Of a DNA stretch of 64,000 bases, positions 48,362-57,442 are shown piece by piece (position 1 is the stretch's first letter; every line of letters starts with the position of its first letter). This DNA is from an uncultured Verrucomicrobiota bacterium (GTDB lineage Bacteria; Verrucomicrobiota; Kiritimatiellia; CAJWTS01): positions 1 through 64,000 of the forward strand of contig CAJWTS010000009.1 of NCBI GenBank assembly GCA_913047795.1, in the 5' to 3' direction. The notes beneath the pieces are model-generated. The model did not search any database, was not told the origin of the DNA, and was given only the letters and a program-made list of their open reading frames with translations. The position numbers and the translations under genes are program-made.

Positions 48362-49275
48362 CGATCTCGTTTCTCGCGGATGACGCGCCGGAAGATGCCG
48401 AGCGTGACCCCGACAACCTTGCCCGCAAGTACGGCCAGCAGCGTGAGTAGCGAATGCACGGTTATGTGCAGCGATCGTTTCAAACAGCGCAGGCAGAACC
48501 ATAACGAATGAAGAACCAGGTGGCCCCAAAACGGCGGCCGGCCCAGGTAATGCTTCGCGAAGAAATAGCCGCGGTTCCGATGAATGAAATACGCGCCGCG
48601 AACATCAAAGTCGGAACGATCGTAACCAACCGGTTCGCCGGGGTCGTGAAACACGGAAGCGCCGGGATTATAAACAATCCGGTGTCCGGCGCGGCGCAAC
48701 CGTTCGAAAAGATCTGTTTCTTCGCAGTTCGCGCGCTTGACGTAGCGCTCGTCGAAGCCACCAATATCGACGAGCAAAGGTCGGCGAAAAGACATGTTGC
48801 CGCCCTGCCCCACATCCACCTCGCAGGGCATGTCCGCGTTGAAATGAAACAGTGGTCGAATATAGCCGGTCCAGGTCACGCCCGGCTTCTTTGCCGTCGA
48901 GACGACCGAGTAGTCATCGCTCATGACTTTACCAACGACGGATACCACGCCCTCGTCTTCGTACGGCGCAAGCAGGGCTGCGCGCCAGCCTTCCTGCACG
49001 AAGGCATCGTCGTCAATAAACGCCACGATATCGCCCGTGGCCGCCGCGAGACCGAGGTTGCGCTGGTAAGGCATGTTGAGGCGGTTCGAGGGCAGCAGGC
49101 TGATTGCGGCATCCATCTCTGCCAGATGCTCCTCCTTCAGCGGTCGCGACGCACTAACGATGATCACCGTGTCGCCTTCGGCGCGTTCGCGACGCAAGGC
49201 ATCCAGACAACGCGATAACGAGTCAGCGCGCTCCGCAGTAATAATGACGATCGAGAGTGTAAGTGACTCGGTCAT
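48358..49275 (-). CDS. Glycosyltransferase family 2 with C-terminal hydrophobic tail
   Basis: A 305-residue GT2. It shows LSIVIITAERADSLSRCLDA, the variant nucleotide motif VIIVSASRPLKEE, LPSNRLNMPYQRNLGLAAA, FIDDDAFVQEGW (DxD) and the VDVGQGGNMSFRR/FDERYVKRANCEETDL catalytic region. The C-terminal 40 residues are hydrophobic (HSLLTLLAVLAGKVVGVTLG) and could tether it to the membrane. The ATG at 49275 overlaps the preceding stop as ATGA. Confidence 0.9.
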   Translation of the reverse strand: MTESLTLSIVIITAERADSLSRCLDALRRERAEGDTVIIVSASRPLKEEHLAEMDAAISLLPSNRLNMPYQRNLGLAAATGDIVAFIDDDAFVQEGWRAALLAPYEDEGVVSVVGKVMSDDYSVVSTAKKPGVTWTGYIRPLFHFNADMPCEVDVGQGGNMSFRRPLLVDIGGFDERYVKRANCEETDLFERLRRAGHRIVYNPGASVFHDPGEPVGYDRSDFDVRGAYFIHRNRGYFFAKHYLGRPPFWGHLVLHSLWFCLRCLKRSLHITVHSLLTLLAVLAGKVVGVTLGIFRRVIREKRDR

Positions 49276-50303
49276 TTTCGTACCGATCGTATACGACGAT
49301 GAATCCATGTCGGCAATGCGGCCAGCCGCTGATGCTTGTGAATGAGCCGCGACCCCGGCATGGCGTCCGCACACCGTTGCGTGTGATGCCGGTAGAGATC
49401 CCGGTCGATCAACGCAATCTGGTACAGGAAACGACCCGCTTCGCGACCGGTCGATTCGTCAGGGCGTTGCCCTGCCGCCACCAGCGCGCGTTCGAAAAGC
49501 GCAGCCCCGTCGTCCGCACCGCCACGCTGGTACATGATCGCGGCCATGCGGAAAAGGCACCCCGCTTCAGCATTCTCACCGTTTTCCTTATATAGATCCG
49601 GAAAGACAGCTTCATAGCCGTACTTTTCAACGATCCGGTTCACGACTTTCCGCTCATGGAGGCGATCCGTGGCGTTGTCGTGCCCGCAGAGGTGGTCGTC
49701 ATGCGAGCGACAGAGATAGACCACCTCATCGACCGCTCGAAAACTGCAGTGTTCGACCGCGCGCGCGTAGAAGTCGTAATCCTCGGCGTAAGGGAGATCC
49801 TCGTCGAAGGACCCGACACGGTCGAAGCAGGATCGGCGAATCATCGCGCCGCCCTGCGGCACGGTGCAGCCGTGAATCATGGCCGGCAACATGTCCGAGC
49901 GTTCATACGCCGCGAACGATCGTCGCCCCGTCTCCCGCATGTCTTGATCCACGAGTATCCACTGACCGTAAAGAATATCCACGGCGGGCTCATCCCGCAG
50001 AATGCGACGATAGTTCTCGATCGCACGCTCATCGAGTTGATCGTCCGCATCGAGCCAGACCACAAATTCGCCACGCGCCTCTGCGATGCCGCGGTTCCGC
50101 GCGCACGATACACCGCCGTGCGGAACGGCAACATAACGCAGTCGCGCGTCTTCGATGCCCGCCACGAATTCAGTCGTGCCGTCCGTCGAGCCGTCATCGA
50201 TCACAACGACTTCAAGATCGTCATCCGACTGGCGCAAGGCGCTCTCAATCGCATCTCCGAGGAAATGGCAGCGGTTATACGTTGGTGTAAGGATGCTGAT
50301 CAT
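49272..50303 (-). CDS. Glycosyltransferase family 2 with C-terminal helical extension
   Basis: A 343-residue GT2. The GT-A core has ISILTPTYNRCHFLGDAIES, VVIDDGSTDGTTEF, GGVSCARNRGIAEARGEF and the metal motif WLDADDQLDE. The EDYDFYARA catalytic-acid segment is near 172. The last ~110 residues (MAAIMYQRGGADDGAALFER) look TPR-like, a fusion often seen in glycan-cluster GT2s. It is coupled downstream to another GT2. Confidence 0.92.
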   Translation of the reverse strand: MISILTPTYNRCHFLGDAIESALRQSDDDLEVVVIDDGSTDGTTEFVAGIEDARLRYVAVPHGGVSCARNRGIAEARGEFVVWLDADDQLDERAIENYRRILRDEPAVDILYGQWILVDQDMRETGRRSFAAYERSDMLPAMIHGCTVPQGGAMIRRSCFDRVGSFDEDLPYAEDYDFYARAVEHCSFRAVDEVVYLCRSHDDHLCGHDNATDRLHERKVVNRIVEKYGYEAVFPDLYKENGENAEAGCLFRMAAIMYQRGGADDGAALFERALVAAGQRPDESTGREAGRFLYQIALIDRDLYRHHTQRCADAMPGSRLIHKHQRLAALPTWIHRRIRSVRK

Positions 50304-50331
50304 GGCCGCGCCGGCATGGGCCCCGATTCAC

Positions 50332-51213
50332 TCAGAGGCTCGTCCTGTAATAGCAAAACCAGTATCGCAGTTTCCACGACATCAGCGCGCGCCACAGCGC
50401 CGGATGATATTCTTCGAGGCGATCCATGCGCCGCCGCACAAACGGATCGCCCGTCGCCCTCCTAATGCCACCGTTACGAATGACGTAATTACTGTCGACC
50501 AGGTCAAAAAAGCACTGGCCGGCCATTTTACGATTCTGCCGCGCCTCTTCACCCTTCCACATCGCATCCTTTGACTGTTCACGCGTGTGGGCGTAGTCAT
50601 GGTTCTGATGAATGGCCGTCACCGTCTCGGAACAGTTGATCAATTTCGCCCCACGCGTCCGGGCGTGATAGAGCATCCAGTTGTCCCAGGCCGTGCGGCC
50701 CAGTGCGAACGGCGGCATGTCTTTCCAGAATCCCCTGCGGAATACAAAATAGTCGATCGCATCGTCACCGGCGGGCACCCCCCGCGTACGCGCGTCTTGA
50801 AACCACGCCTGCGTTGCCGACTCGTCACCGAACGACAGTGATTCGGTCACATCCAGATCCAGACGTTCTCCGACAAGCAGAAATTCCGGTTCTGCGGCAC
50901 AGATCGCGACGGCATCAACAAAGGATTCATCCAGCACGATGTCGGCATTGACGTATGCCAGGATGTCGTAGCGCGCCATTGCCTGCGCGCGATCGAAGAC
51001 CGAAGTCAGCAACGGGGTTCCATGCTCATTCGTGTCTACGGCGTCGACATGGGGGCAATCGAAGTCGCGCGCGGCATCGCGCGTGCCTTCGTCATCGCCT
51101 ACCAGCACCACTTCACAGGTGTCGCGCATGGCCTGGAGCGCAGCCAAGGCGTTACGCTGGATCATCCCGATGTGGCCCTTGAAAGCCTTGGGGCAGGTAA
51201 AAACGGTAATCAT
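50332..51213 (-). CDS. GT-A-like glycosyltransferase, family uncertain
   Basis: A 293-residue soluble protein. ITVFTCPKAFKGHIGMIQRN is followed by a GT-A-like core: VVLVGDDEGTRDAA, DILAYVNADIVLDE (DxD-like) and the strong FVFRRGFWKDMPPFALGRTA with WDNWM. TAIHQNHDYAH and the Asn-containing end also resemble GT2-like hypothetical proteins of polysaccharide clusters. No biochemical assignment is possible. Spacing to neighbours is short (16-28 bp), so it is part of the operon. Confidence 0.7.
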   Translation of the reverse strand: MITVFTCPKAFKGHIGMIQRNALAALQAMRDTCEVVLVGDDEGTRDAARDFDCPHVDAVDTNEHGTPLLTSVFDRAQAMARYDILAYVNADIVLDESFVDAVAICAAEPEFLLVGERLDLDVTESLSFGDESATQAWFQDARTRGVPAGDDAIDYFVFRRGFWKDMPPFALGRTAWDNWMLYHARTRGAKLINCSETVTAIHQNHDYAHTREQSKDAMWKGEEARQNRKMAGQCFFDLVDSNYVIRNGGIRRATGDPFVRRRMDRLEEYHPALWRALMSWKLRYWFCYYRTSL

Positions 51214-51229
51214 CAGGCTAATTCAGCGG

Positions 51230-52072
51230 TCAAGCCGACAGGTTCGTGACGGCATACGAATCGACCAGGTCGGCCGGAAGCTCGAAGTCCGGGTGACCGA
51301 CAACCAGGGCAACCGCACCGGTCAGTCCGCCCGTGACCTCCGTACCGGAGATGTTCGTCAGGCCGCTTGACACCAGATCATACGTAGGAGTCACAAGGCT
51401 GTAATCCTTCCCCGGCGCAAGCGCGGGACGAATGAGCTCCAGGTCGCAATCGGTACCATTGTACGAGTCGAATCGAAACTCCGGACGTCCGGGAATCTTG
51501 AAGTCGTCGATCATGATGAACCCCGTCGCAATCGTACGCGTGAGAAACTCGATCTCCTTGTCCAGAATCCAGTCCTCACCCCAGTGCGCGTCGAGCCAGA
51601 ACGTGCAGCATCCGGATGCCAGGTCAGGCTGTGCTTCGAACAACCGGTACAGAAAGTCCGGCGATCCGACTTCGTCGATGCGCGTACAAGCATGCGCGCG
51701 GCACTGCCTGCGGGCGATTTTTAGTGCGGACGGGTCGACGTCGCACGAGAAGACCGGAAGACCGCCATAACGCGCGCCGACGTGGTAGGTCGTGAACCCG
51801 ACGTAGCTTCCTGTTTCGATGAATGCTTTCGATTCGCTGAGCAGATGATCGGCCAGCCGAATGAGATTACGGTCACAATGAAAGCCTGGCCCGCGCGTGA
51901 ATTCAGATGCTGCACCGGGGACGGCCCCGAGCCGATCCAGGCTTGCAGCGATCATCTCCCATTCATGCGCCATGCCCGCTTCCGCCTGGCGTCGTTCCAG
52001 GAACTCCAAGATCGGCCGGGCCAGGCGCCAGGGAAGCACGCGTGGAAGCATTTCTGTTACACCCGATGGCAT
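51230..52072 (-). CDS. Class I methyltransferase-like (Rossmann) protein
   Basis: A 280-residue protein. AFIETGSYVGFTTYHVG resembles SAM motif I and FSCDVDPSALKIARRQC motif II. FWLDAHWGEDWILDKEIEFL and FIMIDDFKIPGRPEF follow, a DxDAH pattern like that of sugar O-methyltransferases (TylF/MycE-like or FkbM neighbours). The first 75 residues are unassigned. The ATG at 52072 is preferred; no strong ribosome-binding site is present. Catalysis is unproven, and SAM use is inferred from the fold pattern. Confidence 0.68.
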   Translation of the reverse strand: MPSGVTEMLPRVLPWRLARPILEFLERRQAEAGMAHEWEMIAASLDRLGAVPGAASEFTRGPGFHCDRNLIRLADHLLSESKAFIETGSYVGFTTYHVGARYGGLPVFSCDVDPSALKIARRQCRAHACTRIDEVGSPDFLYRLFEAQPDLASGCCTFWLDAHWGEDWILDKEIEFLTRTIATGFIMIDDFKIPGRPEFRFDSYNGTDCDLELIRPALAPGKDYSLVTPTYDLVSSGLTNISGTEVTGGLTGAVALVVGHPDFELPADLVDSYAVTNLSA

Positions 52073-52111
52073 TCGCTGTAAGGCAAGGTAACGGCGCGTT
52101 GGCGGGACCGG

Positions 52112-52957
52112 CTATATCACTTCTTCGTAGACCGCCCGGGGGAAAAGATCCAGGCAGCCGCCGGCTGTGGCATTCACGATCTCGACGCCGTGCTTTTCCG
52201 CCACGCGTCGGATGATGCGAAGTTGGTCCCATATCTCGACGTAGAACATACAGATTCTTCCGAAGTCCTCGTAAAACCACTCGTCGTAGCCGTGACGGGT
52301 CATCGCACTCTCGTCTTCCTCATAGAAATGACGGCTCTTCTGGTAATTCAAAACCTGATCCGTATCGAATCCCACGAGGTAGATTCGCTTGAAGCCCATA
52401 TAGATCATGACCTGAATCGCGAGAACCAATACGCCGCCATGCAGGAGTCCGCGATCGAGCGCAATTCCGCGGCGACTGATATCCGTCTCGGTGCCTTTGG
52501 TATGCAGATAGTGCAGCCTGCGATTCCGCAGAAGACCTTCCCGGACGATCTGGGGCCGGTCTGACGTCGGCGTAAGCAAAATCGCCTCGCCGATTGTGGC
52601 GTCAGCCTGCTTTACCCAGTCGCTCCAGGCTTCTTCCGTGATCGGGTCGTGACGCCCCGACAGAATATGGTATGCGGGCTGGATCACGTCGAAATCCGGG
52701 TGAACGAAGAAGTTGCTGACGGACATGCAAATCTCGTTGGCCAGTGGCTTGAGGTCCTGCGTCTTGATCGAAGGGCCACAGCCGAGCAGAAAGCCGCGTT
52801 CGCCCCGGTGGCAGCCTTCGAATACCTTATTCTTTGCGAGCGCATTCCGCACCTCGCTGCTTAGCCTTTGGGTCAGCATGCGTTTTACGACACCGGCCAA
52901 CCGATACAGGCCGGGAGGCAAGGTCCAATACGGCAAATCGCGCAGTATCGCTTTCAT
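52112..52957 (-). CDS. DUF115/MptE-like (Maf-related) protein
   Basis: A 281-residue protein. GFLLGCGPSIKTQDLKPLAN matches the glycine-rich opening of the DUF115/MptE-like fold, as in Maf (motility accessory factor) glycosyltransferases, which attach nonulosonic acids to flagellin. It continues with FVHPDFDVIQPAYHILSGRHD and GVLVLAIQVMIYMGFKRIYLVGFDTD, also family-like. It lies next to nonulosonate synthase and cytidylyltransferase genes, the same context as true Maf proteins. It lacks the long N- and C-terminal domains of Maf. Likely a glycosyltransferase for that sugar, but this is not proven. Confidence 0.72.
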   Translation of the reverse strand: MKAILRDLPYWTLPPGLYRLAGVVKRMLTQRLSSEVRNALAKNKVFEGCHRGERGFLLGCGPSIKTQDLKPLANEICMSVSNFFVHPDFDVIQPAYHILSGRHDPITEEAWSDWVKQADATIGEAILLTPTSDRPQIVREGLLRNRRLHYLHTKGTETDISRRGIALDRGLLHGGVLVLAIQVMIYMGFKRIYLVGFDTDQVLNYQKSRHFYEEDESAMTRHGYDEWFYEDFGRICMFYVEIWDQLRIIRRVAEKHGVEIVNATAGGCLDLFPRAVYEEVI

Positions 52958-53029
52958 ATCCAGATCCTGTGTCCGCGTCGGCTCGAGATTCGACCGGAAT
53001 CATCCCGGCCGCACGTAACGAATGCCCTG

Positions 53030-55285
53030 CTAGATTCCGGTGGGCTCCAGCCGCTGAAGCGCGAGCCAGAAGCCTTCACCATCGTTCCGGTGCCCTTGCC
53101 AGATTTCAGGAATAAAAGACGCGTCAGGGCAAACGCGCGCAAGTTGATCCGCAAGCGCATGGAAGTCCATGTCGCCTTCGCCAATCTGCAAGCCTTCCCC
53201 ATCGACACCGCGCGCGTCGGCGATATGCAGATGCGCCGTATGCGGTCCCGTGGTCTCGACAAATTCGTAAAACGAGCGTCCGAAATGGTTACACGTGAGC
53301 TTGGAGTGGCAGACATCGAGACAGAGCCGTAGCTTCTGCGCTGCGCAGAACGCGGCCGTGTCCTCGGCGTGGACAAACAGGCTGAGGAAGAGTTGGCCGC
53401 CGAAATACCATGGGAACGGCGGTAACGTCTGGCCAATAATTTCGACACCGTCGCAGTCCAGCCTGGACAGGCTCGCGGCGAGAATTTCGTATCGATCCGA
53501 TATAGCCCGCCCGGTCAGCGGTGCGTCGGTCGTGAAACCACCGAGGCTGGCGACAATGAGCGGATCCGTCGGCTGCTTGAAGTGGGTCCGCAGACGACGC
53601 GTCACGTCGATGACGCGCTGCAGTTCCTCGATCGAACGGTCGCGATAAGCCGGATCCGGATTCGACAGATCCAGCAAATGGTCACCGTGGAACGTGTCCG
53701 GACTGTGCACCACGAACCCACATTCATACTCGGCATCAAGGAAGCTTTCGAAGTCCTCTTCCATATCCTGGACGCTCAGGTGAAATTCGAGAAAGCCAGG
53801 ATTCGATTTCTCCAGGATCGCCTTAAAATCATGCCAGCGCACCGGCACACCCCAGGGTCTTGAAAAGGTATGCGGCCGTGCCACGATCTGCTCCCCTTCG
53901 AGATCGCTCTCGTAGATATACCCGCCGGGAGCGATCGCCCTTTGGACGGTTCGCCCGATGAGATCGTTGAGTCGATTGGGCTGGACGCCGCGCCCGGGAC
54001 TCCTGATTTCAATCATGTCTTCGCTGAAAATATCCCCGGCCTGCACCGATCGATTGACGACAAGGCTCTTCGCGAGATTTGCGCGGTTCATTGTCTCGCC
54101 CTGGTTCAGCACCCGTCGCTCTCCCTGTCCCAGCGCCTCTTCGAGGGTGCGAATCTGTTGCACCATCTCGGTGAACTCGCGAGGCAGGAGACTGACTTTG
54201 TGATCCGGCCCCTCCAGTGCGCGATCGGTTGTAATGTGCTTCTCAACGATACGAGCCCCGAGAGCAACTGCCGCCACCGCCACGTGATAGCCGCGTTCGT
54301 GACCCGAATAACCGATCTGGCAATCCCCGATTCTCGACAACTGGTTCATGAATTTCAAGTTGATGTCCCGATAGGGTGCCGGATAGGTTGAATTGCAGTG
54401 CAGCAACGCGTAGATGGCCCCGGCGCGCTTGAGAACGTCCACGGACTCTTCGATTTCGCGGTCGTTCGACATGCCCGTTGAAACGATCATGGGCCGGAAC
54501 GTGCGTGCCACCGCTTTGAGCAATTGATGATTCGTCAAATCGGCCGAAGCGACCTTGTAAGCGGGTATTCCGTAGTCTTCGAGCACGCCCAACGAGTGCA
54601 GATCCCAGGGTGTACAGAGCGGAATCAATCCTGCCTCGCGCGCGCAATCGAAAAGCATGGTCATCTCGTCCACGGTCAATTCGAATTGGCGCAGAAGGTT
54701 CAGCGTATACTGGACGGCCAGGTCTTCATCCGTCGTCGAACTGGCGCTCACATTCCGATACAGCGAATCCAAGTCGCGCATCTGAAACTTGACCGCGTTA
54801 ACACCCGCGTCCCGGGCGTGCCCAATGAGTTCACGGGCGCGCTCGACACTCCCGTTGTGGTTAATACCGACCTCGGCGATAACAAACGCCGGGGCTTTCG
54901 GACCAATCACCGTGTCCTCAATCCGCATGCCGTCCGCAGCACTCGCGCCCCGTGCGATGGCCACGAGATGATTCCGTTCATCGACGAGTGGCAAAAATCG
55001 AATACGCTCCGACAACAACCCACGAATCGACTCGGGTTCATCGGACGTACGCGCAAAGACCGGAGCGGCATTGATGATGCGGGCGACCGGCTCGCGTGTG
55101 TCCGCCACCTCGGATCGAAGCAGCCAGCGCCGCACATCGCCATCCGTCAGGACGCCCGCCAGGGTTCCGTCCTCCCCGACGCAGAGAACAAACTGCGCGG
55201 CGGTACGATCAATCTGCTCGACCGCCTCGCGGATCGACTGCCCCACGTGAATGCAGTGGTGTTGGATAGCGCGGTCAATAATCAT
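53030..55285 (-). CDS. CBS-NeuB-SAF-TIM-barrel nonulosonate synthase fusion
   Basis: A 751-residue multidomain protein. Residues 1-115: two CBS repeats (FVLCVGEDGTLAGVLTDGD). Residues 130-395: NeuB barrel condensing a hexose derivative with phosphoenolpyruvate (FVIAEVGINHNGSVERA, KVASADLTNH, HCNSTYPAPY, EKHITTDRALEGPDHKVSL). Residues 400-465: SAF/antifreeze-like domain (LVVNRSVQAGDIFSEDMIE). Residues 475-751: a xylose-isomerase-like TIM barrel with candidate metal ligands in LCLDVCHSKL and HLHIAD and Glu in FIPEIW. The CBS domain may sense a nucleotide; the last barrel may isomerise or epimerise a precursor. It starts 19 bp after the CMP-sugar synthetase, with GGAG seven bases before the ATG. 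Confidence 0.92.
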   Translation of the reverse strand: MIIDRAIQHHCIHVGQSIREAVEQIDRTAAQFVLCVGEDGTLAGVLTDGDVRRWLLRSEVADTREPVARIINAAPVFARTSDEPESIRGLLSERIRFLPLVDERNHLVAIARGASAADGMRIEDTVIGPKAPAFVIAEVGINHNGSVERARELIGHARDAGVNAVKFQMRDLDSLYRNVSASSTTDEDLAVQYTLNLLRQFELTVDEMTMLFDCAREAGLIPLCTPWDLHSLGVLEDYGIPAYKVASADLTNHQLLKAVARTFRPMIVSTGMSNDREIEESVDVLKRAGAIYALLHCNSTYPAPYRDINLKFMNQLSRIGDCQIGYSGHERGYHVAVAAVALGARIVEKHITTDRALEGPDHKVSLLPREFTEMVQQIRTLEEALGQGERRVLNQGETMNRANLAKSLVVNRSVQAGDIFSEDMIEIRSPGRGVQPNRLNDLIGRTVQRAIAPGGYIYESDLEGEQIVARPHTFSRPWGVPVRWHDFKAILEKSNPGFLEFHLSVQDMEEDFESFLDAEYECGFVVHSPDTFHGDHLLDLSNPDPAYRDRSIEELQRVIDVTRRLRTHFKQPTDPLIVASLGGFTTDAPLTGRAISDRYEILAASLSRLDCDGVEIIGQTLPPFPWYFGGQLFLSLFVHAEDTAAFCAAQKLRLCLDVCHSKLTCNHFGRSFYEFVETTGPHTAHLHIADARGVDGEGLQIGEGDMDFHALADQLARVCPDASFIPEIWQGHRNDGEGFWLALQRLEPTGI

Positions 55286-55304
55286 CGAACGACTCCATCG
55301 TATT

Positions 55305-55991
55305 CTAGCGACGCCGCAGCCAGGCCTGCATGGCATGCTCCGCCATCAAGAAATCTTCTTCGGTATCAATGTCGACTGCTGATTCCACCGCCATTGGGAA
55401 CATGACGATTTCCCCGCCCAGGCGCAACCCCGTTTCCCGCAGCAGCGCCGGGCGCATGATATAAAACGAACCCGTCTCGTGATAGTAGATCGGCAACTCG
55501 TGATGCCATACGCGTTCGGTATACTCGTAGTTCAACGACGCAGGGCCGTTTTCCGTCTCATGCCAGAAAAATTTCTGCGTGGGTACCACGGACAGAAGGG
55601 AATCGGCCTTCTCCGCTATATAGCGTTCAATCGCATCGTCCAGATCCCGTCGCCCGCGCAGCGGGGAAGTACACTGCATGAACACGACCAGGTCGGGTTC
55701 ATATGACTCGCGATCACGGAGCGTGTCTAACGCGTGCAACAATGCGGACTCCGACGAGGCGGTATCGCCGCTGAATTCGGCCGGGCGGCGCATGACTTCC
55801 GCGCCGAAGGTCGTCGCCACTGCGGCAATCGCATCGTCATCCGTGCTGACAACAACCCGATCGATTCGCGACGACTGCGTCGCATGTTCAACCGTCCAAC
55901 CCAGGAGCGGCTTGCCGGCCAGCGGCCGGATATTCTTCCCCGGCACACCTTTCGATCCGCCACGAGCGAGTATGATTGCGCAAATATTCAC
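55305..55991 (-). CDS. neuA: CMP-nonulosonic-acid (acylneuraminate) cytidylyltransferase
   Basis: A 228-residue enzyme activating a nonulosonic acid with CTP. The P-loop-like AIILARGGSKGVPGKNIR, the substrate region VVSTDDDAIAAVA, MQCTSPLRGRRDLDDAI and the late ESAVDIDTEEDF metal/acidic region are those of NeuA/PseF/LegF. Sequence alone cannot tell sialic, legionaminic or pseudaminic acid specificity. It begins at a GTG (55991). It is directly followed by the NeuB-type fusion; no NeuC-type epimerase or dedicated aminotransferase is present in the window. Confidence 0.94.
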   Translation of the reverse strand: MNICAIILARGGSKGVPGKNIRPLAGKPLLGWTVEHATQSSRIDRVVVSTDDDAIAAVATTFGAEVMRRPAEFSGDTASSESALLHALDTLRDRESYEPDLVVFMQCTSPLRGRRDLDDAIERYIAEKADSLLSVVPTQKFFWHETENGPASLNYEYTERVWHHELPIYYHETGSFYIMRPALLRETGLRLGGEIVMFPMAVESAVDIDTEEDFLMAEHAMQAWLRRR

Positions 55992-56016
55992 TGCAACTAT
56001 CGCCTGTGCAACTCAG

Positions 56017-57102
56017 TCAACTCATCGAACCTAGATACTGGCACTCACGATAGCATTCCTCCGGCATGACACGGCGAGTCACGTCAACTTTCGTGAATCT
56101 GAAGGCTGGGAAGGCGGACAGAACGTCTTCTTGACGTGTCTTCATTTCAGTGTCGTACGACACGATGCACACAGTGGGTTGCGCCGAAGTGCGCAGTAGC
56201 CGCTCCGCAACTGAAGCGTAGTTTTTGACTTGCGGTACTGTCATTTCCACGAAGGAACAACTGTTCCACAGGAGGTCCACACTCGCATCAATCCTGTCGA
56301 GTTGCCACGGGGCGATCGCGAGTATTTCTCTCTTGTCGGCTGATGACATAGATATGATTCCCGGTCGAGCAGCGACATCGGCGTAGTCCACGACACTCTC
56401 ACCATATATCGCCTTCAAATACTGAGTCTGGACATAGAGATATGGAGGGATATCAACCGTGATGCACTTCGTGATACTTGGGAAGAAACTTAAAAGAGTA
56501 TGAACTTCGTATCCGAATCCCCCCCCTATCACCAAGATCGTCTTGAACTCGGAAAAATCCCTAACATCGCAAAAATTACTAATCCGCGCGTACGTGCCGA
56601 GATACGGCCAGGAAACCATTCGATCGTTGATCTTGATACCATCCACGCACCCGCCGCCCATAGACTCCGGCAGATCATACTTGCTGATCACTTCGGTGAG
56701 CCACGCCTTACATGACTGGTTGACCCAAAGATCCCGAAACATCATGTACTGGCGGAAGTGACTATCTTCGGCACTCCGACTGACTCTCTCGTCGATAGTG
56801 TCAAGTAGCAGCTTTCTGAACACGCGACTATCAAAGATCCACTGCCGCAATCTGCCGCTTAGTGTTGGTGGAAAGTCGCATATATGATCATAGACGCCTA
56901 ACCTTGGCGCATCGCTCATTGTTGCTCCAGGCGTTATTTTTCTGCCCGAACGAAAGCGACTGACCCCATAGCGTCGTAACGCCCTTGTTGTTTTCATCAC
57001 CGACTCTTGCCAAAACGGACCCGGCCTATGGATGTCCTCTTGTTCCATCAGATCCTTACTCATGCTGTTTAGCAGTGAGATATCGTCTTGGAGTTCCTTC
57101 AT
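56017..57102 (-). CDS. Putative sugar O-methyltransferase
   Basis: About 361 residues. The core LVIGGGFGYEVHTLLSFFPS (about 195) and the motif II-like CITVDIPPYLYVQTQYL match the 'putative sugar O-methyltransferase' type found in polysaccharide loci, with an N-terminal helical part (about 70-165). The ATG at 57102 is chosen because GGGGA lies 7 bases upstream; ATGs at 57120 and 57108 are in frame. Base composition is lower in GC than its neighbours (my hand count of four 60-base lines gives about 47%), hinting at separate acquisition. Confidence 0.8.
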   Translation of the reverse strand: MKELQDDISLLNSMSKDLMEQEDIHRPGPFWQESVMKTTRALRRYGVSRFRSGRKITPGATMSDAPRLGVYDHICDFPPTLSGRLRQWIFDSRVFRKLLLDTIDERVSRSAEDSHFRQYMMFRDLWVNQSCKAWLTEVISKYDLPESMGGGCVDGIKINDRMVSWPYLGTYARISNFCDVRDFSEFKTILVIGGGFGYEVHTLLSFFPSITKCITVDIPPYLYVQTQYLKAIYGESVVDYADVAARPGIISMSSADKREILAIAPWQLDRIDASVDLLWNSCSFVEMTVPQVKNYASVAERLLRTSAQPTVCIVSYDTEMKTRQEDVLSAFPAFRFTKVDVTRRVMPEECYRECQYLGSMS

Positions 57103-57442
57103 CGCCATTTCCCCATCCATGTAATTGATAGGAAATCACCTTTCGGGCGGTACGGGCACACACCCGTTCGATCGGCCTGAAAAAGCGCTATCATTCGGAA
57201 AGAATGCCAGAATCGGGGCAAAGTTTCGGAAACGAATTAGATGAGTCCAGATCGACGTCGAAGTACCCTTCGCCGATCGTCCACCACAAATCGATCGAGA
57301 GCTTCACCGTAGCGAACTAACGATTCCACTCTGACCGTCTTCTTCCTAATTCAGGTCACAACTCAGTTCAGGACGAATCCCTTTCAGTGCCCCTTGGGAA
57401 TGTTGTCGAACGCGGATAGGCACACCGAAATACGATCGCCGA
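57103..57442. other. 340-bp gap without a recognisable gene
   Basis: No coding frame with protein-like content is visible on either strand. I found no convincing promoter, riboswitch or T-tract terminator. A short hairpin (ACGGG/CCCGT, 57152-57167) is present but has no T-tract. The gap follows a lower-GC gene and precedes the unassigned gene, so it may be a boundary between acquired segments or hold a promoter that I cannot see. Confidence 0.5.

Noticed and set aside
53030-55285. Two separate genes (NeuB and a TIM-barrel protein)
   Set aside because: No stop codon or start signal between the domains; the frame is continuous.
57152-57167. Possible rho-independent terminator hairpin
   Set aside because: Stem of only five base pairs and no following T-tract.
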